From contig JAITGA010000020.1 of NCBI GenBank assembly GCA_031280955.1, positions 1 through 46,073 of the forward strand: a DNA stretch of 46,073 bases. The letters run 5' to 3'. The position numbers were made by a program, and so were the translations under genes. A model generated the notes under the pieces. That model was not told the DNA's origin. It did no database searches and was given only the letters and a program-made list of their open reading frames with translations. The DNA is from Lachnospiraceae bacterium. Its GTDB lineage: Bacteria > Bacillota > Clostridia > Lachnospirales > Lachnospiraceae. The first letter of the stretch is position 1, and each line of letters begins with the position of its first letter. This document shows, one piece after another, positions 38,394 through 44,937 of this stretch.

Positions 38394-38933
38394 ATGGACA
38401 AATTTTTGGTAGAAACTTGCGATATTGACGGTCTCAAAATCATCACCCCCAGGGTATGGGGCGATGCTCGTGGGTATTTTATGGAAACCTATCATGTCCG
38501 TGATTTTGCCGCAATTGGTATAGATGTTCATTTCGTGCAAGATAATCAATCATCGTCTACAAAGGGTGTTCTGCGGGGACTACATTTCCAAAAAAGACAT
38601 CCCCAGGACAAACTGGTACGGGTGATAAGCGGTGAGGTCTTCGATGTTGCTGTCGATATCCGTCCCAGCTCACCGACATATGGGAAATGGCATGGCGTGG
38701 TTCTTTCCGCCGCCAACAAAAAACAGTTCTTCGTGCCGAAAGGATTTGCCCATGGCTTTTTGGTTCTCTCTGACCATGCCGAATTTTTCTACAAATGCAG
38801 TGATTTTTACTTCCCCGATGATGAGGGTGGTATCAGCTACGATGACCCGCAAATCGGTATTGAATGGCCACTTCTCGAGGGAGCAGAGTTGAAACTCTCA
38901 GAACGGGATATGCGCTGGGGTGGTTTACCATGA
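38394..38933 (+). CDS. rfbC: dTDP-4-dehydrorhamnose 3,5-epimerase
   Basis: A 179-residue cupin-fold epimerase acting on dTDP-4-keto-6-deoxyglucose. Motifs: ARGYFMETYH, FVQDNQSSSTKGVLRGLHFQ (with the catalytic His), DVAVDIRPSSPTYG and PKGFAHGFLVLS. The start at 38394 is favoured because AAAGGA lies seven bases upstream; a GTG at 38388 is closer to it. The stop overlaps the exporter permease as ATGA. The last enzyme of dTDP-rhamnose synthesis (rfbD) is not in the window. Confidence 0.95.
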   Translation: MDKFLVETCDIDGLKIITPRVWGDARGYFMETYHVRDFAAIGIDVHFVQDNQSSSTKGVLRGLHFQKRHPQDKLVRVISGEVFDVAVDIRPSSPTYGKWHGVVLSAANKKQFFVPKGFAHGFLVLSDHAEFFYKCSDFYFPDDEGGISYDDPQIGIEWPLLEGAELKLSERDMRWGGLP

Positions 38934-39796
38934 AGCAAAAAGAGCGAAAAAAGATATCGGACTCGCTTTACCCCATCTTCCGTGGTCGTTTTGCCACGTT
39001 GCCACGGGAAGTATGGCAAAATCGGCGGTTGGTATGGAAGCTCGCCAAAAATGATTTTCGCAAAAGATATGCGGGGTCATCGTTGGGGGTGATTTGGGCA
39101 TTAATTCAGCCGATTGTCACCGTAGCAGTATATTATGTAGTCTTTGACAAGGTCTTCAACACCCGCTCGCAACTGCTCGCCAGCGGCATCGAAGTTCCTT
39201 ATGTTTTGTTCCTCACATGCGGGATCGTGCCTTGGTTTTTCTTTCATGAGGGACTCACGAACAGTACCCAGGCACTGATAGAGTACAATTATCTGGTCAA
39301 AAAAGTGGTCTTCAACGTCAGTATCCTCCCTGTCATCAAGCTGATTGCCGCCGCTTTTATTCACGTCTTTTTCTTGGTTATCCTGATTGTGTTGGCAGCA
39401 ATCTATGGGTATTATCCAACAGTATATACTCTGCAAATTATCTATTATAGTGTTTGTGCTTTCCTTTTTATCCTTGCTGCCGGTTATGTTACCAGTGCGG
39501 TGGTGGTCTTTTTCAAGGATTTGACGCAAATCATCGCTATCTTGCTACAGGTGGGAATGTGGGCTACCCCGATACTCTGGGATGTTTCCATGATACCCGG
39601 CAGTTGGCAGTTGCTTTTCAAGCTGAACCCCGTTTATTATCTGGTCTTGGGATTCCGTAATGCCATCTATGGCAGGACGTGGTTTTTTGAACATACCTAT
39701 ACGACGATATACTTTTGGGTCGTGACAGTGCTGTTGTTTTGCTGCGGGACATTGTTGTTTAGGCGGATGCGTCCGCATTTTGCCGATGTACTGTGA
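38930..39796 (+). CDS. ABC-2 polysaccharide export permease (Wzm/TagG type)
   Basis: A 288-residue inner-membrane protein with six helices. The N-terminal amphipathic stretch (LVWKLAKNDFRKRYAGSSLGVIWALIQPI) is the hallmark of exporters of O-antigen, teichoic acid or rhamnan. The start overlaps the rfbC stop by four bases; an upstream in-frame ATG at 38864 is inside rfbC. With the following ATPase it should carry a lipid-linked glycopolymer, probably containing the dTDP-derived sugar, to the outside. Confidence 0.93.
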   Translation: MKQKERKKISDSLYPIFRGRFATLPREVWQNRRLVWKLAKNDFRKRYAGSSLGVIWALIQPIVTVAVYYVVFDKVFNTRSQLLASGIEVPYVLFLTCGIVPWFFFHEGLTNSTQALIEYNYLVKKVVFNVSILPVIKLIAAAFIHVFFLVILIVLAAIYGYYPTVYTLQIIYYSVCAFLFILAAGYVTSAVVVFFKDLTQIIAILLQVGMWATPILWDVSMIPGSWQLLFKLNPVYYLVLGFRNAIYGRTWFFEHTYTTIYFWVVTVLLFCCGTLLFRRMRPHFADVL

Positions 39797-39806
39797 AAGG
39801 ATTGCC

Positions 39807-41027
39807 ATGAAAAGTGTGGAAAATGCAGAAATTGCCATTTCCCTGAGTGGCCTTACGAAAACCTACAAACTCTACAACCGTCCTGCCGATCGCCTGCTTG
39901 ATGCTATCGGTTTCAAAGTCAAGCGTCTCAAAGAACACCATGCTTTGCAATGCTTTGATTTGGAAGTAAAAAAGGGAGAGACGGTTGCCGTCATCGGTGC
40001 TAATGGCGCAGGAAAATCAACGATATTAAAGATAGTCACCGGAGTTTTGTCCCCGACTGCCGGCAAAGTGACCGTCAATGGACGAATATCGGCACTTCTG
40101 GAGTTGGGAGCCGGCTTCAACATGGAGTATAACGGGATAGAAAATGTCTATTTGAGCGGGATGATGGGTGGTTTTGAGGAAGAAGAGATTACCGCAAAGC
40201 TTCCTGCCATCCTTGATTTTGCCGATATCGGCGATTATGTTCATCAGCCGGTCAAGACCTATAGCAGCGGGATGTTTATCCGCCTTGCGTTTGCCGTGGC
40301 AATCAATATTGAACCCGAAATATTGATAGTCGATGAAGCTCTGTCAGTCGGTGATGTCTTCTTTCAGGCGAAGTGTTACAAAAAGTTCGCAGACTTCAAG
40401 GAAATGGGCAAAACCATCCTTTTCGTGAGTCATGACCTCAGCAGTATTGCCAAGTACTGTGACCGGGTAGTGCTGCTGGATCAAGGGGTGAAACTGGACG
40501 AGGGCAGTCCCAAGGATATGATTGACGCTTACAAGCGTGTCCTTGTCAAGCAATATGAGGGGCCTGCCGTGCCACGGCACGATTATGGCTCTCATGAAGC
40601 GACAATTGACGAATATGGTATTTTTGATGAAAAAGGTGAAAAAGTAAGTGCGGTTATCAAGGGAGCTGAATATCAAATAATGATGAAAGTCCGTTTAAAT
40701 GCGGAAATCACCGCACCGATATTTGCCTTTACCATCAAAGACAGCCGCGGAACTGAGATAACCGGGACTAATACGATGGCAGAAAGGGTTTTCCTTGATA
40801 CCGTTTCTGCGGGAACAGTAAAGTCGGTGACATTTACCCAAAAGATGACCCTGCAAGGCGGTGACTATCTGCTCTCACTCGGTGTAACCGGCTTTGAGCG
40901 TGATAATTTCACGGTTTATCACCGTCTATATGATATTTTGCCGCTGACGGTCATTTCTGACAAGGATACGATCGGCTACTTCGATTGTGGTTCGGTGATA
41001 ACGGTGAAGGAGATTGTGGGGGGTTAG
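39807..41027 (+). CDS. ABC polysaccharide exporter ATPase (Wzt/TagH type)
   Basis: A 406-residue ATPase. The nucleotide-binding domain (about residues 1-235) has Walker A GANGAGKST, signature YSSGMFIRLAFAVA, Walker B ILIVDEALSVGD and the switch FVSHDLS. A C-terminal beta-sandwich (about 265-406) resembles the Wzt C domain that recognises the polymer end, so the export may be chain-end selective. Start at 39807 after AAAGGA. Last gene of the envelope locus; no clear terminator was seen in the 90 bases after it. Glycosyltransferases are not in the window. Confidence 0.94.
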   Translation: MKSVENAEIAISLSGLTKTYKLYNRPADRLLDAIGFKVKRLKEHHALQCFDLEVKKGETVAVIGANGAGKSTILKIVTGVLSPTAGKVTVNGRISALLELGAGFNMEYNGIENVYLSGMMGGFEEEEITAKLPAILDFADIGDYVHQPVKTYSSGMFIRLAFAVAINIEPEILIVDEALSVGDVFFQAKCYKKFADFKEMGKTILFVSHDLSSIAKYCDRVVLLDQGVKLDEGSPKDMIDAYKRVLVKQYEGPAVPRHDYGSHEATIDEYGIFDEKGEKVSAVIKGAEYQIMMKVRLNAEITAPIFAFTIKDSRGTEITGTNTMAERVFLDTVSAGTVKSVTFTQKMTLQGGDYLLSLGVTGFERDNFTVYHRLYDILPLTVISDKDTIGYFDCGSVITVKEIVGG

Positions 41028-41117
41028 TTTTCGGTGTTAAAACGATGCAAATCTCCTTACCAACTTGCATTACTTACTTTACTTTAAATGTGCATAGTCG
41101 ATGGAAGCCACGGTATA

Positions 41118-41669
41118 CTAAGCAATTTCCAAAGCCCGCGAATCATCTGCGCTAATCATTTTTATCATTAAAGTGTGTCCTGTTTCGTTGTTATGTCTAA
41201 ACGGTTTGAACCCAATATTTTCATATGAACAAATCAATTTTTCATAATTTCCGCATTCCAAAAACACAAATCTCAAGCCAATATTTATATGACAACGCAA
41301 AATAATGTTATAAGCATAATTCCATAGGGTTTCCCCAGTTATTTCAGAAGCAAACATGTCATTTTTCCCGAATTGCCCTAACAGATAACCTGAAATGTTA
41401 GCTACGCTTTGTTGTAAATATCCTGCAACCTCTTTCCTGTTTTTTATAGATACATCATCAATTTTCATTGGTTTAATTGCTATCGTGAAATATGCAACAA
41501 TATTATCTGATTCATCTAGTATCAAGTATGTACGAGATATATTATGCCTTTCATGTAAAATCGCTTTTTGTTTTAAATAACTTTCAATATCTTCATTTCG
41601 TTCACACTTAAAAGAGCCCAATAAATCAATAATGTCAGGCTCATTAAACTCTATTAACCAATTTCTCAA
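41118..41669 (-). CDS. GNAT acetyltransferase, probable toxin
   Basis: A 183-residue GNAT-fold protein. Visible segments: TYLILDESDNIVAYFTIAIKP (central strands), ISGYLLGQFGKND (start of the acetyl-CoA loop region) and LRFVFLECGNYEKLICSYENIGFKPF (C-terminal helix and strand). The start is a TTG at 41669 that overlaps the stop of a 57-residue gene as TTGA, indicating translational coupling. The small-protein-plus-GNAT layout fits toxin-antitoxin systems whose toxin acetylates charged tRNA, but the target is inference. An ordinary N-acetyltransferase is the alternative. Confidence 0.7.
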   Translation of the reverse strand: MRNWLIEFNEPDIIDLLGSFKCERNEDIESYLKQKAILHERHNISRTYLILDESDNIVAYFTIAIKPMKIDDVSIKNRKEVAGYLQQSVANISGYLLGQFGKNDMFASEITGETLWNYAYNIILRCHINIGLRFVFLECGNYEKLICSYENIGFKPFRHNNETGHTLMIKMISADDSRALEIA

Positions 41670-41839
41670 AGACTGAATTTGTGTTTTAATGATTTTAGTC
41701 CATCCCTCATTTCTTTTTCTATATCAATTTTTTGAACCTTGTAATCGGATTCGCTCTGATCTCTCAAAATCCTTAAAAACTGTTCAGCTTCATCATCACC
41801 TCGAAGTACAATATCTTGCTCAATGGTCGATGTAGCCAT
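41666..41839 (-). CDS. Small antitoxin-like protein paired with the GNAT gene
   Basis: A 57-residue protein, MATSTIEQDIVLRGDDEAEQFLRILRD and then a charged helix ending KSLKHKFSL. The opening IVLRGDDEAEQFL resembles small antitoxins found before GNAT toxins. Start after GGGAGA and behind a good promoter; stop overlaps the TTG start of the GNAT gene. No classic DNA-binding motif is obvious in this short protein, though the N-terminal strand-helix could be part of one. Confidence 0.65.
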   Translation of the reverse strand: MATSTIEQDIVLRGDDEAEQFLRILRDQSESDYKVQKIDIEKEMRDGLKSLKHKFSL

Positions 41840-41879
41840 ATAATCTTCTCCCTTCCTTGCAAACCCATCATCTACATTT

Positions 41880-41908
41880 ATTATACGCTTTTTTTGCCTT
41901 TATAACAA
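41880..41908 (-). promoter_or_regulatory. Promoter of the antitoxin-GNAT pair
   Basis: On the minus strand: TTGTTA (41903-41908), a 17-base spacer, and a perfect TATAAT (41880-41885), about 40 bases before the antitoxin start. Confidence 0.7.
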
Positions 41909-42210
41909 GAGTAAATTTTTGATGCATGTGTAAAAATGGGGCAAAAACTGAAAAACTAAAAAACAAAATTGCTAAAAACAAAAATTACTACTTGCATTTG
42001 AAAATTCCATATGCTACCATATGGAAAGAGAAATCAACAGACAGAGTGTACCACCCGACGAAGCACGAACTCCGCCGGGTAAGGCATGGTAGAAAGATTA
42101 CCACACAATACAGTAAACTGCGGCACACGCAATAATCATTATATTGTAAATAGTAGCTATTTTCAATGTGATTGTGCGTAGGTTCGCAGATTACTACCTA
42201 TCGAGTTTCG
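41909..42210. other. Intergenic region with inverted repeats, possible structured RNA
   Basis: No convincing gene. A 69-codon frame at 41926-42135 (basic, Lys-rich) has no ribosome-binding site. TTCCATATG (42005-42013) and CATATGGAA (42018-42026) form a perfect inverted repeat with a four-base spacer. CTGCG near 42119 can pair with CGCAG near 42185, and TAGGT/ACCTA pair near 42180-42200. With the terminator that follows, these suggest a short non-coding transcript on the plus strand or the leader of one. Confidence 0.35.
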
Positions 42211-42250
42211 ACGGGGCGTTAGTGTGGATGCACAACGTCCCGTTTTTGAT
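42211..42250 (+). terminator. Rho-independent terminator with no clear upstream gene
   Basis: ACGGGGCGTT (42211-42220) pairs with AACGTCCCGT (42234-42243), ten base pairs with one G-U. The loop contains a further GTG/CAC pairing, and TTTTTGATTT follows. It implies a plus-strand transcript ending here although no gene is recognised just upstream. Confidence 0.75.
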
Positions 42251-42259
42251 TTCTCTAGG

Positions 42260-42336
42260 AACATTTATGTTCTGGCGACCTATAATCTGGCGGCATTGCT
42301 TTGTATACGAGGCAGTAATACCGCCAGATAGGTTGC
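42260..42336 (+). other. Long imperfect hairpin upstream of the Cys-rich gene
   Basis: A small hairpin AACAT/ATGTT (42260-42264/42267-42271) is followed by a longer one in which GCGACCTAT and CTGGCGG (from 42275) pair with CCGCCAG and ATAGGTTGC (ending 42336), with a small bulge. It lies about 40 bases before the Cys-rich gene and could be a leader structure or regulatory RNA. Confidence 0.5.
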
Positions 42337-42376
42337 TAGGGTGAGGGGAGAAAAAGAGCATAGAAGGGAGGTAAAT

Positions 42377-42529
42377 ATGTATTGTCCACATCTTGATACA
42401 TTTTCTAACACATGCAACAGAGATGGCGGTCCAATGGATCCACGTTATTGTTTAGTAGGTAATTGGCAGAGCTGTCCGCGCCGCAGATTTATTCGTATGC
42501 TTTGCCGTGTTTTCCGTATTTCTTTATAA
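42377..42529 (+). CDS. Small Cys-rich peptide of unknown function
   Basis: A 50-residue protein with Cys at 3, 13, 25, 33 and 43 and His5. The pattern CPH-x7-C, then YCLVGNWQSCPR, looks like a small metal-binding (zinc or iron-sulphur) motif, the YC...W..CP part resembling C-terminal cluster-like motifs of clostridial proteins. The last 15 residues are basic and hydrophobic (RRRFIRMLCRVFRISL) and may bind membrane or nucleic acid. Start at 42377 after a strong GGGAGG. A frame from 42341 lacks a comparable site. I do not recognise the family. Confidence 0.6.
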   Translation: MYCPHLDTFSNTCNRDGGPMDPRYCLVGNWQSCPRRRFIRMLCRVFRISL

Positions 42530-42550
42530 CAGAAAAAGCAAAACACATGC

Positions 42551-42607
42551 TGTATATATCAGCAGAGGAGGTATGCAATACTATATTCTTCTCTGCTGAC
42601 ATATACA
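42551..42607 (+). repeat. 20-base inverted repeat covering a GAGGAGG motif
   Basis: Left arm 42551-42570 and right arm 42588-42607 pair at 18 of 20 positions with a 17-base loop. The left arm ends in GAGGAG, just before an ATG that opens only an eight-codon frame. No T-run follows on either strand, so a terminator is unlikely. Confidence 0.7.
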
Positions 42608-42733
42608 AAAAAGAATAAGTAATAGCTAAATTGAGTCTGTAGCAGGTAGTTTAGTAAATTGGAGCATATTGAAAAGAAGCAATTTACTACAGGGCATTAT
42701 TAGTTGTAATGCAAATTAGAAAGGGACAAACAA

Positions 42734-43273
42734 ATGGCAGACTACAGTAATCTTTCACTCCAACAACTCCTAAACCATAAAAATGATAGCGAGTCATGGT
42801 ACTGGCTAGGAATGGCTTATATGGGTAACAATGACCCCATAAACGCTATTGTATGGCTAGAAAAGGCTGTTGGTGTAATGGAGGGGGTTTGGAAAGATAA
42901 AGCAACACAAGAGCTTGCTATCGTTTATATGGCTGATGGTCATGCAAAAACCAATAAAGCTAAAGCCTTAGAGTTGTTCAAAAAATATCCTGAACGTCCC
43001 ACTTGTAATTTTTATGCAGGATTGATTCTTTTTTATGATTACAATGAGAAAAAAGAGGGGCGACGATTAGTAGAATTGGCGATAGATTTATATAGAAAGC
43101 ATAATGCGGATTTAGACCCATTTACGTTGAGTAGAATATCAAATATGTATCGTGATGATTTGGAGTTTGGTAAAGCAAAGGTATATTTACAAAGAGCGGT
43201 GGAATTATGCGATGCATTGGGCGAAGATGAACTGAAATCTTTTATTATTCAAGATGCTATTCAAGATGCTTGA
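42734..43273 (+). CDS. TPR-like helical protein
   Basis: A 179-residue all-helical protein. Segments SESWYWLGMAYMGNNDPINAIVWLEKAV (about residues 19-46) and LSRISNMYRDDLEFGKAKVYLQRAVELC (about 131-158) have the spacing of TPR helix pairs; the middle segment (CNFYAGLILFYDYNEKKEGRRLVELAIDLY) is a third, less regular one. Such proteins act as binding scaffolds. Start after GAAAGGGA. No enzymatic motif. It is the first of several scaffold-like genes in this accessory stretch, AT-rich compared with the core. Confidence 0.75.
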   Translation: MADYSNLSLQQLLNHKNDSESWYWLGMAYMGNNDPINAIVWLEKAVGVMEGVWKDKATQELAIVYMADGHAKTNKAKALELFKKYPERPTCNFYAGLILFYDYNEKKEGRRLVELAIDLYRKHNADLDPFTLSRISNMYRDDLEFGKAKVYLQRAVELCDALGEDELKSFIIQDAIQDA

Positions 43274-43430
43274 AAACGAGTTAGAATCTCTGATGAAGCA
43301 GTTATAGTAGTTAGGCACAAAAGGTGAACAGAGGCGATACAGTCTCTGTTCACCAGAATTTCTAAATGTACGTGGACAGCTACTACACAACTAGCAAATT
43401 AACTACACTGGATAAGAAAGCGAGGATGAT

Positions 43431-43670
43431 ATGGATATAAGAAATCGTGATGGCTATATAGTAGGAACAGTAGAAAACGGTAACATCATGGATAGGAGTG
43501 GTTACATAACCGGTCGCATTGAAAATGGCAACATCATGGACAGGAGCGGTTATATAACAGGGCAGATAGAAAACGGTAATATCATGGATAGGAGCGGTTA
43601 TATAACCGCAAGTGCTGAAGATGGAAACATCATGAATAGAGCTGGTTATGTAACAGGGCATTATACATGA
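43431..43670 (+). CDS. Small protein of five 16-residue beta-type repeats
   Basis: A 79-residue protein made almost entirely of the repeat GYITG-x-IENGNIMDRS. The copies start at residues 8, 24, 40, 56 and 72, the last truncated to GYVTGHYT. The alternating Gly, Asn-Gly turns and hydrophobic strands resemble the small beta-flower-like repeat proteins annotated in some bacteria, where several short strands close into a flower-shaped sheet; that is an inference from pattern. The copies are less alike in DNA than in protein, so the repeat is maintained by selection. Start after GCGAGGA. Confidence 0.7.
   Translation: MDIRNRDGYIVGTVENGNIMDRSGYITGRIENGNIMDRSGYITGQIENGNIMDRSGYITASAEDGNIMNRAGYVTGHYT
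43452..43670 (+). repeat. 48-base tandem repeat inside the beta-repeat gene
   Basis: Four full 48-base units and a partial fifth, beginning with GGCTATATA or GGTTATATAAC and ending with CATCATGGATAGGAGT-like sequence. Differences lie mostly at third codon positions. The ATGTAACA/TGTTACAT pair around the stop codon forms a weak hairpin. Confidence 0.8.
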
Positions 43671-43744
43671 TGTTACATAAACATTAAATGCCATAATTAT
43701 ATCTTGTTAAAGATAAACACATAGATTACATAAAGGAGATAACA

Positions 43745-44794
43745 ATGCCAAGAAGTATAGATGATATAAACAATGATATTAAGAGTGAGGAATGGTTTTT
43801 AAAACAAGCTATCAAATTTAGTAACGAGCATCCCGATTTTTTTATTAGTGGCGAAATTCGGAGACATAGAAGAGTTATAGGAGAATTAAAAGAAGAACTT
43901 AATGATCCTGGGAAGAGAGACCGAGAAAGAGACCGAGAAGAAGCGGCATATCAAAGAAGAATTAAAAAGGAAGAAGCGGCATTAACTAGATTTAGAAAAG
44001 AACGATTGGATATAGCCGTTCCGATTGTTAGAGAATACCAAGAACGAAAAGCCAATTACGAAGCAAGGCGAAATGAAGAAAAACAAGTTATAGCTCAATC
44101 AGAACGATGGAGAAAACAAGGGTTATGTACCTCATGCGGTGGGAAAAAGTTTTTGACTCGTTGTAAAGATTGCAAAAAAATGTTGGCTTCAAGATATAGT
44201 AAAAAACTATCATCAGAAGTATATTTGGAGTTTATTATACCTGATGATGCCAAAAAAATCCAAGACATACGCGTAGGAGAGTGGTGTTTACTGGATATAC
44301 AATCAGATAGAGCTTTACTTATATCAAACAAAGTTATTAAAGAAGTCAAATTTAATGATAAAGTTTTAAGTTCAGAACCATGGATAAATTGCTCTCTCAG
44401 GAAATATCTTAATAGTACTTTTTACATGAATTTGGAATCAAATATTTGGAAAAAAGTCATAGAAGTGAGACTAGAAAACAATGCCGCTATTTCTCACCGC
44501 ACAGGGCTTGTAAGTCAAACAACAGATAAGATTTTCTTATTAAGCATTGAGGAGGTATTAAAATACTTCGGTGATAGCGGTGCATTCGGTGCATTATCTG
44601 ACACGGATTTTGGCACAGTTAACGATCAATTTAATAAAGATAGAAGTGCCTACCCTGATAATTGGTGGCTTAGAAGCTCATCTCAAAGATGTAGCAACGC
44701 TGCTATAGTAGATGAAGTTGGTGAAATAAGTTGTCTGGGTAAAAGAATATTTGATAGCAATGGTCTTCGTCCCGCCATGTGGGTGAAACTATAA
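43745..44794 (+). CDS. Coiled-coil, zinc-ribbon and DUF6273 protein
   Basis: A 349-residue protein in three parts. A charged coiled-coil N-terminus (about residues 1-125) contains RDRERDREEAAYQRR. A zinc ribbon has Cys128, Cys131, Cys140 and Cys143 (CTSCGGKKFLTRCKDC). The C-terminal domain (about 160-349) matches DUF6273 by GEWCLLDIQSDRALLIS, NCSLRKYLNSTFY, FLLSIEEVLKYF, NWWLRSSSQ and GLRPAMWVKL. DUF6273 resembles the formylglycine-generating-enzyme/C-lectin-like folds used for binding, but its role is unknown. Start after AAAGGAG. No reverse transcriptase is present, so a diversity-generating target is not indicated. Confidence 0.75.
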   Translation: MPRSIDDINNDIKSEEWFLKQAIKFSNEHPDFFISGEIRRHRRVIGELKEELNDPGKRDRERDREEAAYQRRIKKEEAALTRFRKERLDIAVPIVREYQERKANYEARRNEEKQVIAQSERWRKQGLCTSCGGKKFLTRCKDCKKMLASRYSKKLSSEVYLEFIIPDDAKKIQDIRVGEWCLLDIQSDRALLISNKVIKEVKFNDKVLSSEPWINCSLRKYLNSTFYMNLESNIWKKVIEVRLENNAAISHRTGLVSQTTDKIFLLSIEEVLKYFGDSGAFGALSDTDFGTVNDQFNKDRSAYPDNWWLRSSSQRCSNAAIVDEVGEISCLGKRIFDSNGLRPAMWVKL

Positions 44795-44937
44795 AAATCA
44801 GATTATGTCAGATAAATAGAGTGAGTATAAAACAATTTAGGAGGGTAACCACCACAAAAACCAGAGCAAAGATACCGGCAATGGCGAAAAAGTCGGTAAA
44901 AGTAAATGTCGCATAGGTGGCAAGGAAAGGAATACTA

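Noticed and set aside
41926-42135. 69-codon Lys-rich frame
   Set aside because: No ribosome-binding site, no recognisable domain, and it overlaps inverted repeats. A short basic protein cannot be excluded but is not supported.
42211-42250. Integron attC-like site (GTT...AAC)
   Set aside because: The half sites are in the wrong order for attC, and the ten-pair stem followed by a T-run fits a terminator better. No integrase is present.
43745-44794. Target gene of a diversity-generating retroelement
   Set aside because: The C-terminal DUF6273 domain has a lectin-like look, but no template repeat or reverse transcriptase gene is visible in the window.
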